Below are positions 53,870-63,210 of a DNA stretch of 64,000 nt, piece by piece. Position 1 is the first letter of the stretch. Each line of letters starts with the position of its first letter. Source of the stretch: VYDC01 sp963667515 (GTDB taxonomy: Bacteria; Chloroflexota; Dehalococcoidia; UBA2979); contig CAXXXY010000008.1 of the NCBI GenBank assembly GCA_963667515.2, positions 124,001-188,000 of the forward strand, written 5' to 3'. The notes below the pieces were generated by a model. The model did not search any database. It had not been told where the DNA came from and saw nothing but the letters and a program-made list of their open reading frames with translations. A program made the position numbers and the translations under genes.

Positions 53870-54766
53870 TCACCCGCCCGACGCGGCGCCGCCCTCGTCC
53901 GCCGCCTGCACGGCGTGGCCGCCGAACTCGTTGCGCAGCGCCGCGATCAGCCGCAGCCCCAGCCCCTCGTCGTGGCGCGAGTCGAAGCGCGCGAAGAGCG
54001 AGTGGGCGATCGCCGTGGCGGGCACGTCGCGCTCCACCGCCTCCAGCACCGTCCAGCGCCCCTCGCCCGAGTCTTCCACGTAGGCGTGCAGCCCCGCGAG
54101 CTGCGGGTCACGCTCCAGAGCGCGCTCGGCGAGCTCCAGCAGCCACGAGCGCACCACGCTGCCGTGGTTCCACAGCGTGGCGATGGCGCCGAGGTCCAGC
54201 GGCTCGTCGTAGGCGTCCAGCAGCTCGAAGCCCTCGCCGTACGCCTGCAGCATCGCGTACTCGATGCCGTTGTGGACCATCTTCACGTAGTGACCCGCGC
54301 CGGCTGGCCCCACGTGGTGGTAGCCTCCCTCGGGCGCCAGCGCGGCGAAGATCGGCTCCACCTCCGCGAAGGCGTCGTCGGGGCCGCCCACCATCAGGCA
54401 GAAGCCCTCGGCGAGCCCCCAGATGCCGCCCGAGGTGCCGGCGTCCAGGAAGCGCAGCCCGCTCGCCGCCAGCTCCTCGGAGCGGCGGATGGAGTCGCGG
54501 TAGCGGCTGTTGCCGCCCTCGATCACGATGTCGCCGGGGGAGAGCAGCGCCGCCACCGCGCGAACCGTCTCCTCCGTCGGGTCGCCGGCTGGCACCATCA
54601 CCCACACGGTGCGCGGCGCCTCCAGCGCGGCGACCACCTCGGCGAGCGAGCCGACGTCGGAGACATCGGGGTTGCGGTCGTAGCCCACCACCTCGTGGCC
54701 GGCGCGGCGCAGCCGCTCGCGGATCCCGGCACCCATCCGCCCCAGCCCGACGAGCCCGATCTTCAT
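53870..54766 (-). CDS. gnd: 6-phosphogluconate dehydrogenase, decarboxylating (short GndA type)
   Basis: 298 residues, the shorter form common in Actinobacteria and Chloroflexota. Makes ribulose-5-phosphate with reduction of NAD(P)+. MKIGLVGLGRMGAGIRERLRRAGHEV, IEGGNSRYRDSIRRSEEL, DAGTSGGIWGLAEGFCLMVGG, GAGHYVKMVHNGIEYAMLQAYGEGFELL with catalytic Lys and Glu. ATG 54766 is preceded by GAGGCAGAGAC. 73 bases separate it from the tal-pgi stop. Confidence 0.93.
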   Translation of the reverse strand: MKIGLVGLGRMGAGIRERLRRAGHEVVGYDRNPDVSDVGSLAEVVAALEAPRTVWVMVPAGDPTEETVRAVAALLSPGDIVIEGGNSRYRDSIRRSEELAASGLRFLDAGTSGGIWGLAEGFCLMVGGPDDAFAEVEPIFAALAPEGGYHHVGPAGAGHYVKMVHNGIEYAMLQAYGEGFELLDAYDEPLDLGAIATLWNHGSVVRSWLLELAERALERDPQLAGLHAYVEDSGEGRWTVLEAVERDVPATAIAHSLFARFDSRHDEGLGLRLIAALRNEFGGHAVQAADEGGAASGG

Positions 54767-54839
54767 CGTCTCTGCCTCTCCTGCGGCCTCCGGCGCGCGG
54801 TCGCGCGCCGTCTTCTTTCGCGTTCCTTCGCGGTGCGCG

Positions 54840-57503
54840 CTACGTGGCGAGCGCGCGCAGCTCCCGCTCCGTGACGCGCGCGACGCGACGGCCGAGCGCA
54901 CGCAGCGACGCGAGGTCGCCTGCTGCCTGCGCGCGCTTCAGCGTGCCGAAGTCGTAGCCGGCGCCCGGGATCGGCAGCTCCAGGCCGTCCTCGCCGACGA
55001 GCTGCAGGAAGACGCCGCTGGGCGGCCCGCCCTTGTGCAGCTGCCCCGTCGAGTGCAGGAAGCGCGGCCCGTAGCCGACGGTGGTGGCGACGCGGCGGCG
55101 GTCGCGGATCGCGACGCGCACCGCCTGCAGCCAGCGGTCGTTCTCCGCGGTGCGCGGGACGTAGGCGAGGATCGCGACGTAGTCGCCGGGGGCGACCGTG
55201 GCCAGCACCTCGTCCGCGGTCGGCGTCGACTCGTCGACGGCCTCGCCGGCCAGCACGCGCGCGGTGGCGTCCTTCGCCTCCTGCACGTTGGGCTGATCGA
55301 AGGGGTGGATGCCCAGCACGTGCCCCGCGATGGCGGTGGCGAACTCCCAGCGGAAGAACTCGGCGCCGAGCTGCTCGGGCCCGTCGTAGGGGAGGCGCAC
55401 CACGGGGTGCCCCGCCGCCGCCAGCGCGTCCAGCGCGTCGGCGTCCTGCGGCTCGCCGATCGCGACGAAGAGCCGGTCCTCGCCGTAGCGCTCGGGCGGG
55501 CCCAGCGGCTCGCCCTCGACGGGGAGGATGCCGCGGCCCTGCTTGCCGGTGGACTCCGCGATCAGCTGCTCGATCCAGGTGCCGAGGCTCGCGAGCTCCT
55601 CGGGCAGGACGAGCGTGATCTTGTCGCGGCCGGCCGCCGCGGCCTCGCCCAGCACCGCGCCGAGCCACGCGCCGGGGTTGTCGGCGGCGGGCACGCAGGT
55701 GTGGCAGGCGCGGCGCATCGCGGCCGCGCGGTCGAGCAGCGCGCCGATCGGCACCCCCGCGAGCGCCGCCGGCACGAGGCCGAAGTAGGAGAGCGCCGAG
55801 TAGCGCCCGCCGATCTCGGGCGGGTTCTCGAAGACGCGCCGGAAGCCGCGCTCCTCGCCCAGCGCCGCGAGCGAGCTGCCCGGGTCTGTGATCGCGATGA
55901 AGTGCCGCCCCGCGCCGGGGCCTTCCCGCTCCGCCCCTTCGAAGAAGAGGTCGAGCTGGGAGCGCGTCTCGATCGTGCCGCCGGACTTGCTGGCGGCGAT
56001 GAAGAGCGTGCGCCCCGCCTCGAGGCGGCCGGCGACGCCGGCGATCTGCTGCGGGTCGGTGGTGTCGAGCACGACCAGCTCGAGCGCGCCGGGGCGCGGC
56101 CCGAACGTGGTCGCCAGCACCTCGGGCGCGAGGCTGGAGCCGCCCATGCCCATCAGCACCGCTGTGCGGTAGCCTGCGTCGATGATCTGCCGCGCGAAGC
56201 CCTCGATCTCGTCGACGTGCTCGCGCAGCTCCTCGTCGACGGTGAGCCAGCCGAGGCGGTCCGCGATCTCGCGCGGCTCCTCCGCCCACAGCGTGTGGTC
56301 GTGCGCCCACAGCCGGCGCACCGCCTCCTCGCTCGCCAGCGTCGCGAGGCGCGCCTCGACCGTGGGCTGGAGCGCGCCCAGCGCGCTGCCGCCTGCGCCG
56401 TAGGCGGGGTCGCGCAGCGTCGCCACGGAGGCGTCGATGCAATCGAGCAGCGCGCGGAAGTCGGCCGCGAAGGAGGCGAGCCCCTCGTCGAGCAGCTCGT
56501 CCGTGGCGCGCGTGAGGTCGATGCCCGCCTCGGCGAGCCGCTCGAGCGCCTGGGCCGCCTCGGCCATCGTGCGCTCGTCGATGCCACCCTCGGCGTCGCC
56601 GTGATCGGCGAACGCCAGCAGCGTGGGCTCGGGCATCGTGTTGACGGTGTCGGCGGCCACCAGATCGTCCACGTAGAGCACGTCGGAGTACGACGGATCC
56701 TTGGTGCTCGTCGAGGCCCACAGCGGGCGCTGCACTCGCGCCCCGGCCGCGGCCAGCCGCTCCCAGCGCGGGCCGCTGAAGTGGGCGAGGAAGCGCTCGT
56801 AGGCCACGCGCGCGTTGGCGACCGCGGCCGCCCCGCCGAGCTCCGAGCCCTCGGGCAGCCAGCCGTCGACCTTGCTGTCGACGCGCGAGACGAAGAACGA
56901 CGCGACCGAGGCGATGTCACCCAGCGGCTGCCCCTGCTCCAGCCGGCGCTCCAGCCCCTCGATGTAGGCCTCGGCGACGCGCTCGTAGACGCCCACGCCG
57001 AAGAGCAGCGTCACGTTCACGCTCGTGCCCTGCGCGGTGAGCTCGCGCAGCGCGTCCACGCCGGCCGCGGTGCCCGGCACCTTGATCATCACGTTGGGGC
57101 GGCCGACGGCCTCGCGCAGCCGGTGCGCCTCGCGCACGGTGGCCTCGGCGTCGTCCTCGATGCCGGGCGGCGCTTCGAAGGAGACGTAGCCGTCGGCGCC
57201 CTCGGTCGCGTCGTAGACGGAGCGGAAGATGTCGGCGGCGCGGCGCAGGTCGTCGCCGGCGATGCCGACGAAGGCGTCGTAGGCGCTCTCCGCGCCGTCG
57301 CGCGCGGCCGCCCGCAGCGCGTCGTCGTACTGCGCCGAGCCCGCGATCGCCTTGTTGAAGATCGTGGGGTTGGAGGTGAGGCCCGTGATCCAACCGTCGC
57401 GCACATAGCGTTCGAGCTGCCCCGAGTCGAGCATCCCGCGGTGGATGAAGTCGAGCCAGACGCTCTGGCCGCGCTCGCGCAGCCGATCGATCGATTTCGG
57501 CAT
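54840..57503 (-). CDS. tal-pgi: Bifunctional transaldolase / glucose-6-phosphate isomerase
   Basis: 887-residue fusion. The transaldolase part, about 1-360, begins LRERGQSVWLDFIHRGML and carries TSNPTIFNKAI and the Schiff-base Lys141 in NVMIKVPGTAAG; WASTSTKDPSYSDVLYVDDL is also present. The isomerase part, about 400-870, holds LMGMGGSSLAPEVLATTF, SKSGGTIETRSQL, ITDPGSSLAAL and the C-terminal KGGPPSGVFLQLVGEDG. The fusion joins transaldolase with isomerase so that products pass within one protein (inference). Such fusions are known in several bacteria. It lies 38 bases downstream of tkt and upstream of gnd. Confidence 0.93.
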   Translation of the reverse strand: MPKSIDRLRERGQSVWLDFIHRGMLDSGQLERYVRDGWITGLTSNPTIFNKAIAGSAQYDDALRAAARDGAESAYDAFVGIAGDDLRRAADIFRSVYDATEGADGYVSFEAPPGIEDDAEATVREAHRLREAVGRPNVMIKVPGTAAGVDALRELTAQGTSVNVTLLFGVGVYERVAEAYIEGLERRLEQGQPLGDIASVASFFVSRVDSKVDGWLPEGSELGGAAAVANARVAYERFLAHFSGPRWERLAAAGARVQRPLWASTSTKDPSYSDVLYVDDLVAADTVNTMPEPTLLAFADHGDAEGGIDERTMAEAAQALERLAEAGIDLTRATDELLDEGLASFAADFRALLDCIDASVATLRDPAYGAGGSALGALQPTVEARLATLASEEAVRRLWAHDHTLWAEEPREIADRLGWLTVDEELREHVDEIEGFARQIIDAGYRTAVLMGMGGSSLAPEVLATTFGPRPGALELVVLDTTDPQQIAGVAGRLEAGRTLFIAASKSGGTIETRSQLDLFFEGAEREGPGAGRHFIAITDPGSSLAALGEERGFRRVFENPPEIGGRYSALSYFGLVPAALAGVPIGALLDRAAAMRRACHTCVPAADNPGAWLGAVLGEAAAAGRDKITLVLPEELASLGTWIEQLIAESTGKQGRGILPVEGEPLGPPERYGEDRLFVAIGEPQDADALDALAAAGHPVVRLPYDGPEQLGAEFFRWEFATAIAGHVLGIHPFDQPNVQEAKDATARVLAGEAVDESTPTADEVLATVAPGDYVAILAYVPRTAENDRWLQAVRVAIRDRRRVATTVGYGPRFLHSTGQLHKGGPPSGVFLQLVGEDGLELPIPGAGYDFGTLKRAQAAGDLASLRALGRRVARVTERELRALAT

Positions 57504-57541
57504 CGTTCCGCTTTCCGTGCTGCCTCGACGCGTCGAGGCCC

Positions 57542-59575
57542 CTAGGTCGTGGCTGGGGTCTCTCGCTCCACCACCCGGGCGGCGCGCTCCGCGACCGCCT
57601 CCGCGGTGAACCCGAGCTGCTCGTAGAGCACCGAGGCGGGCGCCGAGGCGCCGAAGCGATCGAGGCCGATCACATCGCCCTGGTCGCCGACGTAGCGGTG
57701 CCAGCCCATGGTCGCGCCGGCCTCGATCGAGACGCGCGCGCGCACGGCCGGCGGCAGCACGCGATCGCGGTACTCGGCGGGCTGCCGCTCGAAGAGCTCC
57801 CAGCTCGGCATGCTGACGACGCGGGCGTCGATGCCGCGCTCGGCCAGCCGATCGCGCGCCGCGCAGGCCAGCGACACCTCCGAGCCCGTCGCCAGCAGCA
57901 GCAGGTCGGGCGCGCCGCCGCTCTCCTCGGCCGCGGCCTCGGCGAGCACGTAGGCGCCGCGCGGCACGCCGGCGCGCACCCGCTCGATGTCGGCGAGCAC
58001 CGGCAGCCCCTGCCGCGAGAGCGCCAGCACCGCGGGCTCGTCGCGCTCGATCGCGAGGCGCCAGCAGGCCGCGGTCTCGTTGGCGTCGGCGGGCCGGTAG
58101 ACGGTGAGCCCGGGGATCGCGCGCAGCGAGGCGAGCTGCTCGATCGGCTGGTGCGTAGGCCCGTCCTCGCCCAGCCCAATCGAGTCGTGCGTGAAGACGA
58201 AGGTCGCGTGCGCGCGCTGCAGCGCGGCGAGCCGCAGCGAGGGGCGCATGTAGTCGGAGAAGATCAGGAAGGTCGCGCCGAAGGGCAGCACGCCGCCGTG
58301 CAGCGCCATCCCGCTCAGGAGGTTGCCCATCGCGTGCTCGCGCACCCCGAAGTGCAGGTTGCGCCCGCCGTGGTCGTCGGCCGACTGGTCGCCGTGGCCG
58401 TCGAGGTAGGTGTTGGTCGAGGGCGCGAGGTCGGCCGAGCCGCCGATCAGCGTGGGCAGCGCCCCCGCGATGGCGTTGAGCACCTTGCCGGAGGCGACGC
58501 GCGTCGCCATCGGGCCGTCCTCGGGCGCGAAGGCGGGGAGCGCGGCGTCCCAGCCCGTGGGCGGCTCGCCCGCCAGCGCGGCGCGCAGCTCCGCCGCGAG
58601 TTCGGGGTGCTCGCGCGCGTAGCCCTCCAGCAGCGCGGCCCACTCCGCCTCGCGGGCGCGGCCGCGCCCGCGCGCCTCGCCCATCGCGGCGCGCACCTCG
58701 TCCGGCACGAAGAACCGCGGCTCCTCCGGCCAGCCCAGCGCGCGCTTCGAGAGCCGCACCTCCTCCTCCCCCAGCGGGGAGCCGTGCGCGCCCGCGCTGC
58801 CCGCCTTGTTGGGGCTGCCGTGCGCGATGGTCGTGTGCACGACCACGAGCGAGGGCCGCGCCGCCTGCGCGCGCGCGCGCTCGATCGCCGCGGCGATCCC
58901 CTCCAGGTCCGTGCCGTCCGCCACCTCGTCGACGTGCCAGCCGTAGGCACGGAAGCGCGCGCCCACGTCCTCACGGAAGGCGATGTCGGTGTCGCCCTCG
59001 ATCGAGATCTCGTTGTCGTCGTAGAGGTAGACGATCCGCCCGAGGCCCAGCGTCCCCGCCAGCGAGGCGGCCTCCGAGGCGACGCCCTCCATCAGGTCGC
59101 CGTCGGAGACGATGCCGTAGACGTCGTGGTCGATCACCTCGAAGCCGGGCCGGTTGTAGCGCGCCGCGAGGAAGCGCTCGGCGAGCGCCATCCCAACCCC
59201 CATCGCGAAGCCCGCGCCCAGCGGCCCCGTGGTCAGCTCCACGCCGGGCGTGTCGTGGCGCTCGGGGTGGCCGGGGGTGGCGCTGCCCCACTGCCGGAAG
59301 CGCTGCAGCTCCTCGAGGGGCAACTCGTAGCCCGTGAGGTGCAGCAGCGAGTAGAGCAGCATCGAGGCGTGGCCGGCGGAGAGCACGAAGCGGTCGCGGT
59401 TCGGCCACTCGGGGTTCTGGGGGCTGTGGCGCAGGAAGCGGCTCCACAGCGCGTAGGCCATGGGCGCGGCGCCCATCGGCGCGCCGGGGTGGCCGGAGTT
59501 CGCCTTCTGCACCGCGTCCATCGACAGCGCGCGGATCGCGTTGACGCTCAGCTCATCGATGCGGTCGCTCGCCAT
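57542..59575 (-). CDS. tkt: Transketolase
   Basis: 677 residues. Transfers two-carbon units between pentose and hexose phosphates. DAVQKANSGHPGAPMGAAPMAY, FVLSAGHASMLLYSLLHLTGYELP, ELTTGPLGAGFAMGVGMA, the thiamine diphosphate site SDGDLMEGVASEAASLAG..YLYDDNEISIEGDT, NLHFGVREHAMG, HDSIGLGEDGPTHQPIEQLASLR. ATG 59575 has a GGGGAGG site ten bases before. First gene of the pentose phosphate operon (tkt, tal-pgi, gnd, zwf, pgl). Confidence 0.95.
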   Translation of the reverse strand: MASDRIDELSVNAIRALSMDAVQKANSGHPGAPMGAAPMAYALWSRFLRHSPQNPEWPNRDRFVLSAGHASMLLYSLLHLTGYELPLEELQRFRQWGSATPGHPERHDTPGVELTTGPLGAGFAMGVGMALAERFLAARYNRPGFEVIDHDVYGIVSDGDLMEGVASEAASLAGTLGLGRIVYLYDDNEISIEGDTDIAFREDVGARFRAYGWHVDEVADGTDLEGIAAAIERARAQAARPSLVVVHTTIAHGSPNKAGSAGAHGSPLGEEEVRLSKRALGWPEEPRFFVPDEVRAAMGEARGRGRAREAEWAALLEGYAREHPELAAELRAALAGEPPTGWDAALPAFAPEDGPMATRVASGKVLNAIAGALPTLIGGSADLAPSTNTYLDGHGDQSADDHGGRNLHFGVREHAMGNLLSGMALHGGVLPFGATFLIFSDYMRPSLRLAALQRAHATFVFTHDSIGLGEDGPTHQPIEQLASLRAIPGLTVYRPADANETAACWRLAIERDEPAVLALSRQGLPVLADIERVRAGVPRGAYVLAEAAAEESGGAPDLLLLATGSEVSLACAARDRLAERGIDARVVSMPSWELFERQPAEYRDRVLPPAVRARVSIEAGATMGWHRYVGDQGDVIGLDRFGASAPASVLYEQLGFTAEAVAERAARVVERETPATT

Positions 59576-59638
59576 GCTGCGGTGTCCTCCCCGCTGCCCG
59601 CTCCGTACCATTGTGAGGCGCGCGGTCCGCGCCGAGCG

Positions 59639-59644
59639 AGCGTA
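59639..59644 (-). promoter_or_regulatory. Putative -10 box (TACGCT) of tkt
   Basis: GAGTACGCTCGCT on the minus strand, 63 nt upstream of the tkt start, in the 218-base divergent gap to the M16 gene. Nothing else was seen in the gap apart from 59726-59731. Confidence 0.4.
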
Positions 59645-59725
59645 CTCTCGCTTGTCGGCACCATGTCAGGTCGCGACGCAGCGAGCTGTAAGACCGGTTA
59701 CGCGGCGGTCAAGCGCCCGCGTCCG

Positions 59726-59731
59726 TAGACT
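59726..59731 (+). promoter_or_regulatory. Putative -10 box (TAGACT) of the M16 gene
   Basis: GTCCGTAGACTCGG, 62 nt upstream of the GTG start at 59794; a weaker example of the motif. Confidence 0.3.
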
Positions 59732-59793
59732 CGGAGCAGCGAGGCGACGCACGGCGCCGGCCGATCGGGCGGGGAGGACGCGTTCCAGCAGGC

Positions 59794-62484
59794 GTGCCAG
59801 CGGACGTGGGCCGGCTCGCGATCCCCTTCGAGGAGCGGCGTCTCGGTAACCGGCTGCGGGTCATCGTCTCGCGCGACGACTCGGCGCCCGTGGTCACGGT
59901 CGCGCTCTACTACAACGTCGGCTTCCGTCTGGAGCCGCGCGGCCGCACCGGCTTCGCGCACCTCTTCGAGCATCTGATGTTCCAGGGCTCGGAGCAGCTC
60001 GCGAAGCTCGAGTTCATCCGCCTGGTGCAGCAGACCGGCGGCGTGCTGAACGGCTCGACGCGCCCCGACTTCACCAACTACTTCGAGATGCTGCCCGCGC
60101 ACGCGCTCGAGCTCGCGCTGTGGATGGAGGCCGACCGCATGCGCGGGCCGGTCATCACGCAGGCCGAGCTGGACAACCAGCGCGACATCGTCAAGAACGA
60201 GATCAAGGTCAACGTCCTCAACCGCCCCTACGGCGGCTTCCCGTGGATCGACCTCGGCGAGCGCGCCTATCGCAACTGGGCGAACGCGCACAACGGCTAC
60301 GGCGACATGCAGGACCTGGACGCCGCGACGATCGAGGACGTGCGCGACTTCTTCGCCCGCTACTACGCGCCCGCCAACGCCGTGCTCGCCATCGTCGGCG
60401 ACGTGGACCCGGACGGGGCGCTGATGCTTGCCGAGCGTCACTTCGCGGCTATCCCCTCGGCGCCCGCGCCGGAGCCGCCCGACATCGCCGAGCCGCGCCG
60501 CGAGCGGGAGGAGCGCTTCCGCAAGGCGGACCCGCTGGCGCACCTCCCCGCGCTCGCGCTCGGCTACCACGCGCCCGAGCGCGGCACGCCCGAGTTCTAC
60601 GCGCTGGGCCTGCTGGACCAGGCGCTGCTGCAGGGCGACGATGCGCTGCTGCGGCGCGCGCTGGTCCACGAGCGCGGCCTCACCGACGAGCTGCACGGCG
60701 GCCTGAACCTGCTGGGTCACATGCACAACGGCCGCACGCCGATGCTGTGGGCGCCGTGGTGCATCCACGCGCCCGACGCGAGCGAGGACACCGTGCTGAG
60801 CGCGATCGACGAGGTGATCGAGCGCGTCCGCGAGCGCCCGCTCCCGGCCGCGGACTTCGAGCGCGCGCGGCTGAAGGCGCGCTCGGCGCTCTACGAGTCG
60901 CTGAGCGGCGGGATGTTCCCCGGGCTGGGGCGCGCCGACCTGCTGGCGAGCTTCGCGCTCTTCGACGGCGACCCCGCGGGCGCGCTCGCGATCGAGGCCC
61001 GCTTCGAGGAGCTGACGCCCGAGCTCGTGCTCGCCACCGCGCAGGAGTACCTGCGCCCCTCCAACCGCGCCGTGCTCGCGCTGGGCCGGCGCGGCGGGAG
61101 CCGGCGACGCCGACGAGGCCGGCGCGGCGGGCGGTGCCTCGTGAGCGGCGCGCCGCGACCGGCGGTGGGGCGCCCGCCCGCGTGGCGGCTGCCCCCGCGC
61201 AAGCGTGTCCAGCTCGCGGGCGGGCTCGGCGTGACGATGGTGCAGGTCGGCGCCGCGCCGAAGGCGACGCTCCAGCTCGTGACCGGCGCGGGCTCCGCGC
61301 TCGAGGGGCCGGGGCAGACGTGGCTCGCCCGCCTCGTCGCGCGCTACCTCAAGGAGGGCACGGTGCGCCGCGACTCCGCCGCGCTGGCCGACCACGTCGC
61401 GGGGCTCGGCGGGGAGCTCGAGGTCGACGCCGACGACGACACTCTCACGCTCGAGGCGCGCGTGCTCTCGGAGTTCGCGCCGCAGGCCGCGGAGCTGCTC
61501 GCGGAGGTGGTGCGCACGCCCGCGCTGCCCGAGGAGGCGCTGCCGCGGCTCCGCGCCGACCTCGGCCGGCAGCTGGAGCTGGCGCGCTCCGAGCCGGGCT
61601 GGCTCACGCTCGCGCGCTTCCGTGAGGCGCTCTACGGCGACCACCCCTACGGCCGCGTGCTGGCGCACGAGGCGGAGATCGAGGGGCTCTCGCTGCCGGA
61701 GGCGCGCGTCTTCCTCGACCTCGGGGTCGGGGCGGCGGGCAGCCGGCTCTACGTCGCGGGGCGTTTCGACGCGGAGGCGGTGGGCGCGGCCGCTGCCCGC
61801 GCGCTGGGCGACTGGGACTCGCCCGCGGGGCTGGAGGCGCCGCCACCCGAGCCCTTTTCGGAGCGCGTGATCCACCTCGTCGACCGCCCCGGCGCCGCGC
61901 AGTCGACGATCGACCTCGGCCTCCCGGTCCCCGGCCCCACGCACGAGGACTTCGTGCCGCTGATGGTGGCGGACGCGCTGCGGGGCGGCTCCTTCATGTC
62001 GCGCATCACCAGCAACATCCGTGAGCAGAAGGGCTACACCTACTCGCCGCGCAGCACCGTCTCCGCGCGCCGCGGCGGCACGTACTGGCTGGAGACCGCC
62101 GACGTCACCACCGCGGTGACCGGCGCCTCGCTGACGGAGATCTTCGGCGAGATCGAGCGCCTGCGCGCCGAGCCGCCGCCCGCCGAGGAGCTGGCCGGCA
62201 TCCAGAACTACGTGGCGGGCGTGCAGCTGATGCGCGGCGCGACGGCGCCGTGTCTGATCGGCGTGCTCTCCTTCCTCGACTTGCACGGCCTGGATGAGGC
62301 GTGGGCGCAGTCCTTCGTGGAGCGCGTCTACGCCGTGACGCCCGCCGAGCTGCAGCGCGTCGTCGTCCTGCACCTGCGGCCCGACGAGATGACGATCGCC
62401 GTCGCCGGTGACGCGCGCGAGATCGAGGAGCAGCTCGCGCCCTTCGGACGCATCGAGCGCGACCCCGAGGCCGAGCAGGCTTAG
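59794..62484 (+). CDS. M16-family zinc peptidase pair, read as one 896-residue frame
   Basis: N-terminal half: the active M16 domain with HLFEH (56-60) in RTGFAHLFEHLMFQGSEQL, and the third ligand in RDIVKNEIKV, followed by the inactive-type half-barrel. C-terminal half, from about 450: RKRVQLAGGLGVTMVQVG without HxxEH, and a typical R/Y element GGSFMSRITSNIREQKGYTYSPRS. Usually two neighbouring genes. The junction SRRRRRGRRGGRC is out-of-frame-looking, and in the next frame the same DNA reads GAGDADEAGAAGGAS followed by TGA that overlaps a GTG at 61141. A one-base error may therefore have fused two genes (first ending 61144, second 61141-62484). GTG 59794 is the favoured start. Confidence 0.8.
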   Translation: MPADVGRLAIPFEERRLGNRLRVIVSRDDSAPVVTVALYYNVGFRLEPRGRTGFAHLFEHLMFQGSEQLAKLEFIRLVQQTGGVLNGSTRPDFTNYFEMLPAHALELALWMEADRMRGPVITQAELDNQRDIVKNEIKVNVLNRPYGGFPWIDLGERAYRNWANAHNGYGDMQDLDAATIEDVRDFFARYYAPANAVLAIVGDVDPDGALMLAERHFAAIPSAPAPEPPDIAEPRREREERFRKADPLAHLPALALGYHAPERGTPEFYALGLLDQALLQGDDALLRRALVHERGLTDELHGGLNLLGHMHNGRTPMLWAPWCIHAPDASEDTVLSAIDEVIERVRERPLPAADFERARLKARSALYESLSGGMFPGLGRADLLASFALFDGDPAGALAIEARFEELTPELVLATAQEYLRPSNRAVLALGRRGGSRRRRRGRRGGRCLVSGAPRPAVGRPPAWRLPPRKRVQLAGGLGVTMVQVGAAPKATLQLVTGAGSALEGPGQTWLARLVARYLKEGTVRRDSAALADHVAGLGGELEVDADDDTLTLEARVLSEFAPQAAELLAEVVRTPALPEEALPRLRADLGRQLELARSEPGWLTLARFREALYGDHPYGRVLAHEAEIEGLSLPEARVFLDLGVGAAGSRLYVAGRFDAEAVGAAAARALGDWDSPAGLEAPPPEPFSERVIHLVDRPGAAQSTIDLGLPVPGPTHEDFVPLMVADALRGGSFMSRITSNIREQKGYTYSPRSTVSARRGGTYWLETADVTTAVTGASLTEIFGEIERLRAEPPPAEELAGIQNYVAGVQLMRGATAPCLIGVLSFLDLHGLDEAWAQSFVERVYAVTPAELQRVVVLHLRPDEMTIAVAGDAREIEEQLAPFGRIERDPEAEQA

Positions 62485-62551
62485 CGCGCCGGGCGAGCCG
62501 GAGGCAGGCGCGGCAGCCCTCGACGACGGAGCCACGCAGAACGGAGCCGCG

Positions 62552-63124
62552 ATGTCCGACCCCGCAGGCCACGCGCCCCAACCGGACGCGACCCCCCACC
62601 GCGAGAAGAGCCACGACGAGCTCATCGGCGAGGCGATGCACGAGCTGCCGTACGGCATCTATATCGTCGGCTCGGTGCGCGACGGCGAGCCCAACGGGAT
62701 GATCGCGGACTGGGTGATGCAGCTCTCCTTCCGGCCGCGGCTGCTGGGCGTGGCCTTCGAGCGCAGCTCGTACAGCCTGGAGAGCATCCGGCGGAACCGC
62801 GCCTTCACCGTGAGCCTGCTGGCGGAGGACGGGATGGCGCTGGCGGCGCGCTTCCTGCAGCCGCGTGACGGCGCGAAGATCCGCGGCCGCAGCGAGCAGG
62901 CGCAGGCGGCGGTGCACCGCAAGCTCGAGGGCGTGGAGCACGGCACTGACGCGCGCGGCTGCCCGCTCCTGGACGCGGCGCTCGCGGTGTACGAGTGCGA
63001 GGCGGAGCAGTTCGTCGACGCCGGCGACCACGAGCTCGTGATCGGCCGCGTGCTCGACGCTCGCGTGCTGCGCTCGGCGGAGCCGCTGACCTCGGTGCTC
63101 ACCGGCTGGAGCTACTCGGGCTGA
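62552..63124 (+). CDS. Flavin reductase domain (FMN-binding) protein
   Basis: 190 residues of the flavin reductase-like fold: HELPYGIYIVGSVRDGEPNGMIADWVMQLSFRP, LLGVAFERSSYSLESIRRNRAFTVSLL, ARGCPLLDAALAVYECEAEQFVDAGDHELVIGRVLDARVL. Such proteins supply reduced FMN to monooxygenases or act on flavins directly. ATG 62552 has ACGGAG upstream. The following 80 bases before the IS481 element are unannotated. Confidence 0.83.
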   Translation: MSDPAGHAPQPDATPHREKSHDELIGEAMHELPYGIYIVGSVRDGEPNGMIADWVMQLSFRPRLLGVAFERSSYSLESIRRNRAFTVSLLAEDGMALAARFLQPRDGAKIRGRSEQAQAAVHRKLEGVEHGTDARGCPLLDAALAVYECEAEQFVDAGDHELVIGRVLDARVLRSAEPLTSVLTGWSYSG

Positions 63125-63204
63125 GGGCCGCCCCCACCGGGGCACGCTCGCCGATCCCCGGCGCGCCGCCGGGAGCGGGGCGGCGCGAGGAGCGACGGGC
63201 GGCG

Positions 63205-63210
63205 GCTAGC
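63205..63210. repeat. Target site GCTAGC, left side of IS481 copy C
   Basis: GCTAGC precedes the TGTAG end of copy C. The right-hand copy is outside the window. Confidence 0.65.

Noticed and set aside
62500..62530. Further hairpin repeat copy near GCGGCAGCCCTCGAC
   Set aside because: Only part of the tail is present and no TTC hairpin flanks it; likely chance similarity in GC-rich DNA.
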